From positions 62,001 to 126,000 of the forward strand of contig NZ_QUEE01000003.1 in assembly GCF_003477885.1 (NCBI RefSeq): DNA of 64,000 nucleotides, read 5' to 3'. Position numbers and translations under genes: made by a program. Position 1 is the stretch's first letter, and every line of letters starts with the position of its first letter. The notes under the pieces were generated by a model that was not told the DNA's origin, did no database searches, and saw nothing but the letters and a program-made list of their open reading frames with translations. Positions 17,058 through 25,929 of the stretch are shown piece after piece. The stretch is from Lachnotalea sp. AF33-28. Lineage in GTDB: Bacteria; Bacillota; Clostridia; Lachnospirales; Lachnospiraceae.

Positions 17058-17731
17058 TGTACATATCCACCTTTATCATCACTGACTATGACGCCTCTCT
17101 GCATGGTGAGAACACGTTTCTGCATCTCATCCACGATCTCCCGGTTATGGGTTACCACCACTACCGTGGTTCCATTCTGATTGACCTGATCCAGAATGCG
17201 CATAATCTCCCTGGAATTCTCAGGATCCAGGTTACCGGTGGGCTCGTCCGCAAACAGATACTCCGGCTTATTCACCAGCGCCCGCGCGATGGCCACGCGC
17301 TGCTGTTCACCGCCGGAGAGCTGTCTCGGATAGCTCTTATATTTGGCGGACAGACCTACCATATTCAGCATCTCAGGCACCCGGCGGCGAATCTCCTTTC
17401 CGGAGGCGGAGATCACTCTCTGCGCAAAGGCTATGTTATCATAGGCGTTCCGATCTTTTAGAAGGCGGAAATCCTGAAATACCACGCCGATCCTGCGGCG
17501 GTATTTCGGTATGTAGCGTTTCTTCATCTTATTGATGTTGACGCCATCCACAGTAATAGAACCGGAGTCCGGCTCCAGTTCCTTCATGAGCAGCTTGATC
17601 AGCGTGGACTTGCCGGAACCGCTGCTGCCGACGATAAATACAAACTCACCGTCCTCAATGGTCAGGTTTATCCCGCGAATCGCTTTTGTTCCGCTTTTGT
17701 AACTCTTACATACATCTTTTAGTACAATCAT
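17054..17731 (-). CDS. ftsE: Cell division ABC transporter ATPase FtsE
   Basis: A 225-residue ATPase partner of FtsX. Walker A is VGSSGSGKST, the Q-loop VFQDFRLL is characteristic of FtsE, the signature is LSGGEQQR, Walker B YLFADEPTGNLD and the switch His VTHN. It ends in a 4-bp overlap with ftsX. It is the first gene of the ftsE-ftsX-M23 cluster. Confidence 0.96.
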   Translation of the reverse strand: MIVLKDVCKSYKSGTKAIRGINLTIEDGEFVFIVGSSGSGKSTLIKLLMKELEPDSGSITVDGVNINKMKKRYIPKYRRRIGVVFQDFRLLKDRNAYDNIAFAQRVISASGKEIRRRVPEMLNMVGLSAKYKSYPRQLSGGEQQRVAIARALVNKPEYLFADEPTGNLDPENSREIMRILDQVNQNGTTVVVVTHNREIVDEMQKRVLTMQRGVIVSDDKGGYVQ

Positions 17732-17783
17732 TATTTACCCTCTGTAGATAGTTCATTGGTGCCCCGGCATAGCGGCCATTTTG

Positions 17784-17810
17784 AAGGGCGGGCCCGAAGG
17801 CCCGCTCTTT
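17784..17810 (-). terminator. GC-rich hairpin after the PucR-type regulator
   Basis: GCGGGCC-CGAA-GGCCCGC at 17788-17805, which on the minus strand has a TTCG tetraloop. The following T-run on the minus strand is weak (CCTTC), so termination strength is uncertain. The plus-strand side has TCTTTCTC. Confidence 0.5.
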
Positions 17811-17812
17811 CT

Positions 17813-18901
17813 CTAGTTGTTTAATGTCTCCATGTAATTCATATATTTCACTACCATGAGCGCGATCTTAAACGTGATCGCATCTTCAAACACACGCAGG
17901 TCCAGCCCAGTGCTCTTCTGCAGCTTATCCAAACGGTATACCAGAGTATTTCTGTGTATATACAGCTGTCTGGATGTCTCGGAGACATTCAGGTTGTTCT
18001 CAAAGAATTTATTGATTGTGGTCAGCGTCTCCTCATCCAGGTCATCCGGTGATTTCCCGTCAAAGATCTCCTTGATAAACATGCGGCAGAGAGACATGGG
18101 CAGCTGATAGATCAGACGGCCGATGCCTAAGTTGTTGTAAGCCACCACATTTTTATCGCTGTAGAAAATCTTGCCCACATCCAGCGCCATCTTAGCTTCC
18201 TTATAGGATCTTGAAACCTCTTTGATCTCATGCACAATGGTGCCATATGCCACGTGCACCTTGGTCATCGCCTCGGTATTGAGCATATCCAGGATCACCT
18301 TGGCGGTCTTTTCCATATCGTCATAGGTCTCGCCCGGCTTCAGCTCCTTCACCAGGATGATATTTTTCTCATCCACTGCGGTGATGAAATCCTTGGTCTT
18401 GGCGGAGAACAGGCTCTTCACCGTCTCCAGGGCGTTGGTATCATTTTCATTCTTTGTTTCTATAACAAATACCACACGTTTCACATTGATGTCAATATGA
18501 AGTTTCTTGGCACGATTGTAAATATCTACCAGCAGCAGGTTGTCCAGCAGCAGATTCTTGATAAAGTTGTCCTTGTCAAAGCGTTCCTTATAAGCCACAA
18601 GCAGGTTCTGGATCTGGAATGCTACTACCTTTCCCACCATGTATACATCATCCCCGCCGCCCTTGGCGAGCAGGATGTATTCCAGCTGATGCTCGTCAAA
18701 CACCTTGAAGAACTGATAGCCCTGGATCACCTGGCTGTCCGCGGGAGAATCCACAAACGCGACTACGGAGACCTCATACTGTTCCGCATCCGGAAACGTG
18801 GTCGCCAGCACCTTGCCTTCGGTATCACAGACACACAGATCTGTTCTGGTAATTCCTTTTAACCCCTCAATCGTATTCTGAAGTATCTGGTTTGAAATCA
18901 T
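17813..18901 (-). CDS. PucR/CdaR-type transcriptional regulator
   Basis: A 362-residue regulator. ATG 18901 is chosen because AAGGAG lies 8 nt upstream; a GTG at 18910 is inside that site. The N terminus (1-120) resembles a ligand-sensing GAF/sugar-diacid-type domain, a middle GGDEF-like/CdaR domain follows (about 145-260), and the C-terminal helix-turn-helix holds LNVSETSRQLYIHRNTLVYRLDK (split here as NVSETSRQLYIHRNT and LVYRLDK). This HTH is diagnostic of the PucR family. It is monogenic, between two terminator-like hairpins. Ligand and targets are unknown. Confidence 0.88.
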   Translation of the reverse strand: MISNQILQNTIEGLKGITRTDLCVCDTEGKVLATTFPDAEQYEVSVVAFVDSPADSQVIQGYQFFKVFDEHQLEYILLAKGGGDDVYMVGKVVAFQIQNLLVAYKERFDKDNFIKNLLLDNLLLVDIYNRAKKLHIDINVKRVVFVIETKNENDTNALETVKSLFSAKTKDFITAVDEKNIILVKELKPGETYDDMEKTAKVILDMLNTEAMTKVHVAYGTIVHEIKEVSRSYKEAKMALDVGKIFYSDKNVVAYNNLGIGRLIYQLPMSLCRMFIKEIFDGKSPDDLDEETLTTINKFFENNLNVSETSRQLYIHRNTLVYRLDKLQKSTGLDLRVFEDAITFKIALMVVKYMNYMETLNN

Positions 18902-19025
18902 TTCGCACACTCCTTATTCTCTTCTATTTGCCGGAAATCCCATCGGAATTGCCGGATGCTCTGCTCCATATCTGTTTTCAAATTTACTTCTATGTACACC
19001 TTTCTTTATTTTAATGCATAAGTAG

Positions 19026-19067
19026 AAAAAAAAAAAGAGGAAATGTACATATTTTATACATTTCCTC
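19026..19067 (-). terminator. Terminator of the MsmX-like ATPase gene
   Basis: Stem GAGGAAATGTA (19037-19047) with TACATTTCCTC (19057-19067). On the minus strand it is followed by more than ten T (19026-19036). The other side is also T-rich, so it may act in both directions. Confidence 0.85.
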
Positions 19068-19104
19068 AAATTTTTAAAATTTTCCGATTACAAAGGAGAA
19101 TTTA

Positions 19105-20217
19105 TTAGTTTAAAATCACTAATTCGGTATCCTTATCAAAGATATGTATCTTTGTCAGATCCATAGCAAATTTCACCGTGTCACCAGGTCTGGCTGTTGT
19201 ACGGGGATGAACTCTGGCTGTGAAGTTCACTTCTTCGATATCAAAGTACAGATAAACTTCCGCACCTAACATCTCGTAAACTCTGATCACAGCTTCAAAG
19301 ATACTTCCGGGAGAGTTCGCAAGGAACGCTTCCTCATCATGGATATCCTCAGGACGGATACCGAGAACAACCGTCTTTCCGTCATAACCGCCATCCAGCA
19401 GGATCTTGGATTTCGCTTCAGGAAGGATAATGGTGTGCTCACCAAAAGTCAGTGTGGCTTCGCTGCCCTTCTTGCTAACGGTAGCTTCGATCATGTTCAT
19501 CTGAGGAGATCCGATGAATCCGGCAACGAACTTATTGCAAGGCTTATCATACAGGTTCTGAGGAGTATCTACCTGCTGAATGATACCGTCTTTCAGAACT
19601 ACGATTCTGGTACCCAGTGTCATAGCTTCTGTCTGGTCATGGGTTACATAGATGATCGTAGTTTCCAGTCTCTGATGCAGTTTGGAAATCTCGATACGCA
19701 TCTGTACACGGAGTTTTGCATCCAGGTTGGACAGCGGCTCATCCATAAGGAATACCTTAGGATTACGAACGATAGCACGTCCCATAGCAACACGCTGTCT
19801 CTGACCACCGGACAGAGCCTTCGGTTTACGGTCTAACAGCATCTCGATACCCAGGATTCTTGCAGCTTCATTCACCTGTCTCTCGATTTCTGCCTTAGGT
19901 GTTTTTCTTAATTTTAAGCCGAATGCCATGTTATCATACACGGTCATATGCGGATACAGAGCATAGTTCTGGAAAACCATCGCGATATCTCTGTCCTTAG
20001 GCTCTACGTCATTTACAAGCTTGTCTCCAATGTATAATTCACCGGAGCTGATCTCTTCCAGTCCTGCGATCATACGAAGTGTTGTAGATTTACCACAACC
20101 TGAAGGTCCAACGAAGATGATGAATTCTTTGTCAGCGATCTCAAGATTGAAATCTTTTACCGCAACGAATCCATTCGGGTAAACCTTACATACATTTCTT
20201 AATGATAAACTAGCCAT
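19105..20217 (-). CDS. Sugar ABC transporter ATPase (MsmX/UgpC type)
   Basis: A 370-residue ATPase with Walker A VGPSGCGKST, Q-loop VFQNYALYPHM, signature LSGGQRQR, Walker B VFLMDEPLSNLDAKLR and VTHDQTEA, followed by a C-terminal OB-type regulatory domain (about 235-370). No permease or binding-protein genes are adjacent. It therefore looks like the shared energising ATPase that serves several carbohydrate importers in Firmicutes, as MsmX does in Bacillus. Wobble choices are more A/T-rich than in its neighbours, as often seen in highly expressed genes. Ribosome site GGAGGATGAAAA precedes the ATG. Confidence 0.93.
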   Translation of the reverse strand: MASLSLRNVCKVYPNGFVAVKDFNLEIADKEFIIFVGPSGCGKSTTLRMIAGLEEISSGELYIGDKLVNDVEPKDRDIAMVFQNYALYPHMTVYDNMAFGLKLRKTPKAEIERQVNEAARILGIEMLLDRKPKALSGGQRQRVAMGRAIVRNPKVFLMDEPLSNLDAKLRVQMRIEISKLHQRLETTIIYVTHDQTEAMTLGTRIVVLKDGIIQQVDTPQNLYDKPCNKFVAGFIGSPQMNMIEATVSKKGSEATLTFGEHTIILPEAKSKILLDGGYDGKTVVLGIRPEDIHDEEAFLANSPGSIFEAVIRVYEMLGAEVYLYFDIEEVNFTARVHPRTTARPGDTVKFAMDLTKIHIFDKDTELVILN

Positions 20218-20400
20218 TTTTCATCCTCCATTTTCAAACTGACTATTATGGTGTTATTGAATCATGGTTTTATCATACACCAACCGCTATTTTAATGCCA
20301 TATTTTAATTTACCAAAAAGTTTTTTGGGGATTTGTCTATTTTGTATACGGCAAAAAAAAAGTGAGTTTAATTACAAATAATTGTCCAAAATCCTATTTT

Positions 20401-21255
20401 TTACTGTCTAAATTCTCTAAACCCTTCTCCCAGAACTTCCCTGGCATCACTCACTATGACGAATGCGTTCGGATCAATCTGCTCCACAATGTCCTTTAAC
20501 TGCACGATTTCCTTCTTGGAAACCACGCAGTAAAGCACTGTCTTGTCCTCATTTGAGTACATTCCTGTGGCTCTAAGGCCCGTCACGCCGCGGTCAAGCC
20601 TCTGCATGATCTGCTCTGCAATCTCCTCACAGCAGCCCGATATGACATAGGCCTGCTTGGCGAATTTCGTTCCCTCTATGATGCTGTCGGAGACCTTGCT
20701 GATGATGAATACGGCCAGCACCGCATACAGCGCATACTGTATGCCGAAGATAAAGGCGCCTGCCAGCACGATGGTCCCGTCCAGCACCTGGAGGATCTCC
20801 GCCACCGAATAATGCTTTAAATAGCGCTGTATGAGCACCGCCAGCAGATCCGTTCCTCCGGTGGTGGCCATGGAGGACAGCACAAGGCCCAGCCCTACGC
20901 CCGTCAGCACGCCGCCGAAGATGGCGGTCAGAAACAGATCGTCCTTAAGCAGCACCATGCCGGGAATCACGCCCAGGAAAGCAGACAGGGCCAGTGTAGC
21001 CGCCAGCGTCCTGGCTAAGAATCTGGCGCCCTTTATCTTAACCGCGAAGAAAAAGAGGGGGATATTCAGCACCACCGTCGTGAGCCACAGCGGCAGGCCC
21101 GTCAGTTTTTTTACAATGATAGCGATGCCGGAGACTCCGCCGGTTACCAGGTTCATCGGCTCAAACAGGGCGTTAATGGCAAACGCCATGATAAACGTCC
21201 CCACCAGTATGCGGACATAATCCGCAGCAGCATTTTTCTTCAGCTTCTGGTTCAT
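20401..21255 (-). CDS. YitT-family membrane protein
   Basis: A 284-residue protein with about five to six hydrophobic helices in the first 190 residues (NALFEPMNLVTGGVSGIAII is the family's first signature), then a C-terminal cytosolic DUF2179 domain. ATG 21255 follows GGGAGG; it overlaps the preceding gene by ATGA. The transport substrate of this family is not established. Confidence 0.9.
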   Translation of the reverse strand: MNQKLKKNAAADYVRILVGTFIMAFAINALFEPMNLVTGGVSGIAIIVKKLTGLPLWLTTVVLNIPLFFFAVKIKGARFLARTLAATLALSAFLGVIPGMVLLKDDLFLTAIFGGVLTGVGLGLVLSSMATTGGTDLLAVLIQRYLKHYSVAEILQVLDGTIVLAGAFIFGIQYALYAVLAVFIISKVSDSIIEGTKFAKQAYVISGCCEEIAEQIMQRLDRGVTGLRATGMYSNEDKTVLYCVVSKKEIVQLKDIVEQIDPNAFVIVSDAREVLGEGFREFRQ

Positions 21256-21611
21256 TGAGCCTCCCATTTCCCAAGCAGGTCCTCTGCCTGTACATTGCCG
21301 TCCCGCCTGCACATTAAGACCTTCACCTCGTCGTGATCCATGCCGGCGTAGTAGCAGTCATAATAGATATGTTTTCGCTCTTTTCTGCTTAAGAATTCTG
21401 TCGTCTGGGCATCGAAATACGCCTTTTCTCCCTGACGCCCCAGCACGTATGCCGCTGATGCTTCCGCCTGTCCTTCCTTACGCTTTCCAAAAACCTTCAT
21501 GGAGTCGCCGCTGCTGCTGCGGAAAGGCCGGCCGCTATACGGCGCATTGATCTCCAGACCTGTGTAAAAATAATCCCCATTCTCATACAGAATATCGGAA
21601 TCCACAATCAT
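21252..21611 (-). CDS. Small protein of unknown function
   Basis: 119 residues, acidic and lysine-rich, with no membrane segment or signal peptide. Features are an MKVFGKRKEGQ stretch, a tyrosine/cysteine patch (IYYDCYYAG) and a C-terminal CRRDGN. I do not recognise a family. The stop overlaps the YitT start (ATGA), so the two are translationally coupled and probably act together. Confidence 0.65.
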   Translation of the reverse strand: MIVDSDILYENGDYFYTGLEINAPYSGRPFRSSSGDSMKVFGKRKEGQAEASAAYVLGRQGEKAYFDAQTTEFLSRKERKHIYYDCYYAGMDHDEVKVLMCRRDGNVQAEDLLGKWEAQ

Positions 21612-21710
21612 GCCATCACCTCACACAATACCTTACTCCTATTTTGCAGTAAATAAGCTTTTTTATGCATGTAAGCGTAAGACGGCGCACGGCGCAAAAT
21701 TCCGCATCAG

Positions 21711-22706
21711 TTATAAAATGAAAAACATAGCGATACAGAGTATTATGCCCAGAATGGCCCATATATCCACCACATGCCTGGGCTTTAAGTCCTTATCCTG
21801 TATAGATCGGACGCTTTCAGCAGCTTTTCGCTTTTTAGACGAGAAGAGAACACGGAGGTGTCCGAAACGTCCGTTTCTTTTAGCAATGGCGATCAGCAGC
21901 AAAACCGCCAGGGCTGTGGTTGCTATGGCAATGAACCCCATGACAAGGATGCCGGAAGCCAGAAACAGATTCTGCAGAGCCTCGGCGGACATGCCGGGGT
22001 AGAGCGCACTTAAGCCTGACTCTTCCAGGGCTGCCGACAAATCTCCGGAGGCAGCGCCGCCGTCTGAGGGCGCTGTCAGATAGGTCAGGACCACGCTGGT
22101 TCCGTTGTACAGAAAATGCGCAAGCATAGACGCATAAATGCTTCCGGTAGCTTCGATCAGCAGCACGAACATGATACCCATAAAGAATGCATAGCAGAAC
22201 TGGTTTAAGTTCATGTGCAGCAGCCCAAACATCAGGGCGCTTATGAAGGCGCCGGTCCAGATGCCTCTGCGGCGGTAGGTGTGATAGAGCATACCCCGGC
22301 AGAAAAATTCTTCAAATACCGCGGGCACAACCGCGATTACCAGCAGGGCTGCCGGCATGGGCAGTCCCGACAGTATGTCCAGCACTCCGGCGGCCGCATT
22401 GTCCGCAAAGAACATGGAGAACATGTTGATTACCATGATCAGCGGATACATGCAGTATGTGAACAGGACCACTAAAAGCACGGTCAGCAGATCCAGACGT
22501 TTCCTTTGTATCCATCGAAACGGATTGTTCCGGGTCACCAGGCAGTAAATGGCCGTGGGAAGCATGATCCCAATCTCTCCTGCCACCAGCAGCACCGGCA
22601 CCGGAACGGGGATATATCGGGCAAGGAAACCGGTGAAGAAACTGACTGCCAGATAGGACAGCACGGTCACCGGAAACAGTATGTTCGCACCTCTTATCGT
22701 CTTCAT
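21711..22706 (-). CDS. CPBP-family intramembrane glutamic protease
   Basis: A 331-residue multi-pass membrane protein of the CPBP (Rce1-like, ABI) family. Conserved active-site motifs are EEFFCRGMLY (EExxxR), FGLLHMN and AHFLYNG (HxxxN), near residues 133-207. A hydrophobic C-terminal extension carries a further basic region and a last helix. A ribosome site AAGAGGAAGAAA precedes the ATG. It is downstream of cvfB by 25 bp, probably cotranscribed. Bacterial members have been linked to bacteriocin immunity or protein processing; the substrate here is unknown. Confidence 0.88.
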   Translation of the reverse strand: MKTIRGANILFPVTVLSYLAVSFFTGFLARYIPVPVPVLLVAGEIGIMLPTAIYCLVTRNNPFRWIQRKRLDLLTVLLVVLFTYCMYPLIMVINMFSMFFADNAAAGVLDILSGLPMPAALLVIAVVPAVFEEFFCRGMLYHTYRRRGIWTGAFISALMFGLLHMNLNQFCYAFFMGIMFVLLIEATGSIYASMLAHFLYNGTSVVLTYLTAPSDGGAASGDLSAALEESGLSALYPGMSAEALQNLFLASGILVMGFIAIATTALAVLLLIAIAKRNGRFGHLRVLFSSKKRKAAESVRSIQDKDLKPRHVVDIWAILGIILCIAMFFIL

Positions 22707-22731
22707 TTTCTTCCTCTTTTCTTAATGCCAG

Positions 22732-23565
22732 TTATATTTTTCGGATAGATTTCTCTCCCATAGCTATGCGGCCTTCCTTGAGCAAATGGCCAACCGCCCG
22801 TTTAAACGCATTTTTACTGATGCCCAGCTCTCGTTTAATCACTTCCGGGGACGCTTTGTCGGTAAACGGCAGCACGCCTGCATATTCATCTATGACCTTC
22901 ATGATCTGTTCGGCATCATCTTCGATCTGCAGATAGGCTTTCTCCCTGACAGACAGATCCAGCCGCCCGTCCTCCCGAACCCGGGCCACCCTGGCGCGGA
23001 CACGGTCGCCGCACCGTAAGGGCTTCGCCGTCTCTCCGGCCGGAATGCGGCCGTGATAGCGGCAGTCCACAGCCACAAAGGCTCCCAGACGCTCATTCAC
23101 TTCATATACAATGCCTTCCACCTGATCGTCCGTTTTGTAGGGAGAGCCCTCTTCCAGATAATCGTACACTTTCATCGTGGCGCAGAGACGGCTGCTTTTG
23201 TCGATATAGAGCGCTGCAAGGCACTCATCCCCTTCTTTTACCTTGTAAGTCTGTTCCTTAAAGGGAAGAAACAGATCCTTGTCCAGTCCCCAGTCCAAAA
23301 ATGCGCCGATCCGGCTCACGGATACCACTTTCATCACTGCCGGATGCCCGAAAACCACTGCGGGTTCCTGGGTGGTGGCCACCAGCCTGTCCTCTGAGTC
23401 ACGGTAAATAAACACCTCCAGGCTGTCCCCAACCGCCGTGCCCTCCGGCACCAGCTTGCGGGGCAGCAGCACAGCCTGACCTTTCTCCTCTTTCTCCCCC
23501 ACATAAACGCCGTGGTCCGTGGTTCTGCATACGGTCAGAACCTGCTTCTTACCCAATTCTATCAT
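22732..23565 (-). CDS. cvfB: CvfB/YitL-type S1 RNA-binding protein
   Basis: A 277-residue protein with an N-terminal S1-like module, two further S1 domains (VSRIGAFLDWGLDKDLFLPF near residue 85, YEVNERLGAFVAVD near 155) and a C-terminal winged helix with LGISKNAFKRAVGHLLKEG. This domain order matches CvfB, which binds RNA and affects virulence-factor expression in staphylococci. It lies 28 bp after the thioesterase gene and is coupled through GAGGTAATCC. Confidence 0.9.
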   Translation of the reverse strand: MIELGKKQVLTVCRTTDHGVYVGEKEEKGQAVLLPRKLVPEGTAVGDSLEVFIYRDSEDRLVATTQEPAVVFGHPAVMKVVSVSRIGAFLDWGLDKDLFLPFKEQTYKVKEGDECLAALYIDKSSRLCATMKVYDYLEEGSPYKTDDQVEGIVYEVNERLGAFVAVDCRYHGRIPAGETAKPLRCGDRVRARVARVREDGRLDLSVREKAYLQIEDDAEQIMKVIDEYAGVLPFTDKASPEVIKRELGISKNAFKRAVGHLLKEGRIAMGEKSIRKI

Positions 23566-23593
23566 GGATTACCTCTTTTCCTTCTATCCTGGT

Positions 23594-24298
23594 TTAAGCC
23601 AAAAATTCCATGGCCGTGCAGGGCAGTCCGCCCTCGTCATACAGTGTGACGGCATAGCCGTCCTGAAGATGCGCGGTCACGGGATGCAGCACATCTCCCA
23701 GCACAGCGGCCTTCTTATACTCCACGCGCAGCCTGGAGGGCATAAAGCCGGCCGGCAGCGTTTCCTGAGCCATAAATACATACTGGGCGTTGTTTACATG
23801 GTGGTTTGTATCGATCTGATTTCTGCCGATCGTGATGGGAACGCCCTTTTCCCCTTCTTTTACGGGCTGAAGCTTGCGGCCGGAGTATCCCATATCCAGA
23901 CGCGGTTCTCTCTCATAACCGCGTATCTCATCCTCCGAGGCCTTAACGGGCCTGCCGCTGTCGGTATCCACATAAAACCAGACGGAATTCGCCTTGACCA
24001 GATACTTCCCGGCCATATCGCGCATAAAGAAGTTACGGTATCCGTAAAACGCTTTAAAATCATACGGATAAGTGCCTGTCTGCACCGTCTCTCCAAGCTT
24101 TGGCCGGCGCAGGATCTCAAGCTGCCAGGAATTGAGCAGCCAGGCGCGGTGCCTGCCCTTAAGCATCTCAAGGCCAAGATTTAAATCCTCCGACTGAAAT
24201 GTGCTGCAGTCCTGAAAATAGTTTAATATGTTCCCCAGCTTGAGCTGCCGGTCCTGGTCCACCTCGCTGTATCTGATTCTGTTTTCTATTATGTACAT
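23594..24298 (-). CDS. Acyl-ACP thioesterase
   Basis: A 234-residue double-hotdog thioesterase that releases fatty acids from acyl carrier protein. The N-terminal hotdog starts VRYSEVDQ-like (IRYSEVDQDRQLKLGNILNY). The second contains the catalytic region NQIDTNHHVNNAQYV, with the Asn-His pair of the plant FatA-like family. ATG 24298 has GAGG upstream, and the encoded N terminus MYIIENRIRYSEVDQ fits the family. First gene of a thioesterase-cvfB-CPBP unit with a promoter at 24346-24374. Confidence 0.92.
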   Translation of the reverse strand: MYIIENRIRYSEVDQDRQLKLGNILNYFQDCSTFQSEDLNLGLEMLKGRHRAWLLNSWQLEILRRPKLGETVQTGTYPYDFKAFYGYRNFFMRDMAGKYLVKANSVWFYVDTDSGRPVKASEDEIRGYEREPRLDMGYSGRKLQPVKEGEKGVPITIGRNQIDTNHHVNNAQYVFMAQETLPAGFMPSRLRVEYKKAAVLGDVLHPVTAHLQDGYAVTLYDEGGLPCTAMEFLA

Positions 24299-24345
24299 AG
24301 TTCGCCTCATTTCTGCATCTGTGTCCAAACAAATGACACGGTTTT

Positions 24346-24374
24346 ATTATAACCTGCCGGCGCCGGCTGCGCAA
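24346..24374 (-). promoter_or_regulatory. Promoter of the thioesterase-cvfB-CPBP unit
   Basis: On the minus strand, TTGCGC (24369-24374) and TATAAT (24346-24351) with 17 bp spacing, about 50 bp before the thioesterase start. Confidence 0.65.
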
Positions 24375-24433
24375 GCTTTTCACTGTAAACACTTTCCTGT
24401 TAAAATCAATAAAAAATCACTGGGACAAGAACG

Positions 24434-24463
24434 AAAAAAACCGCAGCACCTGATGTGCTGCGG
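24434..24463 (-). terminator. Terminator of tRNA-Gln
   Basis: CCGCAGCAC-ATCAG-GTGCTGCGG followed by seven T on the minus strand (24434-24440), directly after the tRNA. Confidence 0.88.
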
Positions 24464-24475
24464 CATTCTAAAAAG

Positions 24476-24547
24476 CTGGGCTACCAGGATTCGAACCTGG
24501 AAATGCTGGAGTCAGAGTCCAGTGCCTTACCGTTTGGCGATAGCCCA
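24476..24547 (-). tRNA. tRNA-Gln, anticodon CTG
   Basis: A complete cloverleaf on the minus strand. The acceptor stem is TGGGCTA/TAGCCCA. The anticodon stem CTGGA/TCCAG closes the loop CTCTGAC, giving anticodon CUG (reads CAG). The T-loop is GGTTCGAATCC. The discriminator is G and CCA is not encoded. It has its own promoter and terminator. Confidence 0.95.
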
Positions 24548-24567
24548 ATCTGTAACGAACAAATGGT

Positions 24568-24596
24568 ATTATATACGATAATTTCTATTTTGACAA
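24568..24596 (-). promoter_or_regulatory. Promoter of tRNA-Gln
   Basis: TTGTCA (24591-24596) and TATAAT (24568-24573) on the minus strand, 17 bp apart and about 20 bp upstream of the tRNA 5' end. Confidence 0.8.
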
Positions 24597-24651
24597 GCCC
24601 TAATTTTTATTTTTTTATATTTTTTGTGTTTTTTATTCTGTGTTTTTAAGA

Positions 24652-24703
24652 GCACACGGCAGGGGCATATACCAATAAGGACCGTACCCCGCCCTGCACG
24701 CGC
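24652..24703. repeat. Degenerate remnant of the palindromic element
   Basis: AATAAGGACCGTACCCCGCC and the following TGCACGCGC (24674-24703) resemble the right arm of copy A (AATGAGGACCATACTCTGCC, then CCGCTATGCGC). A decayed left arm (GCACACGGCAGGGGCATAT) adjoins it with the centre deleted. Confidence 0.5.
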
Positions 24704-24747
24704 ATGAAGTTTGCAAATACCTCGGAGGACAACACTCTGACCCGTTT

Positions 24748-25929
24748 TCAGCAGGTTCCACCCATATAACTTTTTTCCGCTGTTATCACACAGTGGCATC
24801 TCTGATCGCGCTCTGCCACCCTTGCCGTAATGCGCTTTTTCATAGCGTCCATGTCCTCCGACCGCATGCTGCGCGGCAGCACCAGGTCGAATATGAGGTT
24901 TATGCTGTCCCTGCCGTGCACGAGACGAAAATCGTGAAAGCTTAATTCTTCGCATTCTTCCTTCACCACTTCTTCCAGCATCGCCCGGAACTGCTGCACC
25001 TCTTCGCTGCGCGTATCTATGGGATCCATATGTATCACAAGAAAGATCCCCAGAGTCCGCATGGCATCCCGCTCTATCCGGTCCACGATCTCATGGGACG
25101 CCTCTATATCCGCGTCACAGGGCACTTCAGCGTGGATCGATGCCATGCTGCGTGAAGGACCGTAATTGTGCACAATCAGGTCATGGCTTCCCACAATCCC
25201 GTCATAACCCTCAACAAACTCCGTAATGCTTTTGTATAACTCCGGATCCCCGGCCTCCCCGATCAGCGAATTGACGGTCTCTTTAGCGATGTTAAACCCC
25301 GCATACATGATCATGCCGGATACCACCACGCCCACATAGCCGTCGATATTCCAATGCAGAAACCTGTAAATCAGGATAGATCCCACCGTGGCCGCAGTCA
25401 CCAGCACATCGTTCATGGAATCCACGGCCGTCGCCTTCAGCACGGAAGAATTCACACGCTTGGACAGCCGCCTGTTAAAAAATGACAGCCACAGTTTCAC
25501 CCCGATGGAAAGCAGCAGGATGCAAAGTGAAAGGCCGCCGAAGATCAACTCCTCCGGATGAAGGATCTTCTGAAAGGAGCTCTTTAGAAACGTCCAGCCC
25601 ACCTCCAGCACCAGAAAGGACACAATCAATGTGGTAATATACTCTATCCTGCCATGGCCGAAGGGATGATCCGCATCCGCCGGCTTCTCCGCCATCCGTA
25701 TTCCCACAAAGCTGATGACAGATGACGCGGCATCCGACAGGTTGTTAAACGCGTCCGACATGACGGAAACACTGCGGATCAGCATGCCTGTTACCAGTTT
25801 TACCGCAAACAGCAGCACATTGCAGGCAATTCCCACCACGCTTGAGAGCATCCCATAAGCCGTCCGCACCTTGATGCTGCCTGTATTCCGATAATCCTTA
25901 ACAAATTTTCTAACCAGTAATTCCGTCAT
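24748..25929 (-). CDS. Cation diffusion facilitator (CDF) metal exporter
   Basis: A 393-residue metal:proton antiporter. About six helices lie in residues 30-215, with the metal-site motifs SDAFNNLSDAASS (helix 2) and AVDSMNDVLVT (helix 5) and the HPFGHGRIEY loop. A cytoplasmic domain of about 180 residues follows, longer than in simple CDFs, and includes an HNYGPSRSMASIHAEVP segment. ATG 25929 follows GGAGG; it overlaps the upstream EAL gene by ATGA. The metal (Zn, Mn or Fe) cannot be told from sequence alone. Confidence 0.92.
   Translation of the reverse strand: MTELLVRKFVKDYRNTGSIKVRTAYGMLSSVVGIACNVLLFAVKLVTGMLIRSVSVMSDAFNNLSDAASSVISFVGIRMAEKPADADHPFGHGRIEYITTLIVSFLVLEVGWTFLKSSFQKILHPEELIFGGLSLCILLLSIGVKLWLSFFNRRLSKRVNSSVLKATAVDSMNDVLVTAATVGSILIYRFLHWNIDGYVGVVVSGMIMYAGFNIAKETVNSLIGEAGDPELYKSITEFVEGYDGIVGSHDLIVHNYGPSRSMASIHAEVPCDADIEASHEIVDRIERDAMRTLGIFLVIHMDPIDTRSEEVQQFRAMLEEVVKEECEELSFHDFRLVHGRDSINLIFDLVLPRSMRSEDMDAMKKRITARVAERDQRCHCVITAEKSYMGGTC

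Noticed and set aside
24455..24649. Small reading frame across the tRNA-Gln region
   Set aside because: It overlaps a complete tRNA and its terminator on the other strand.
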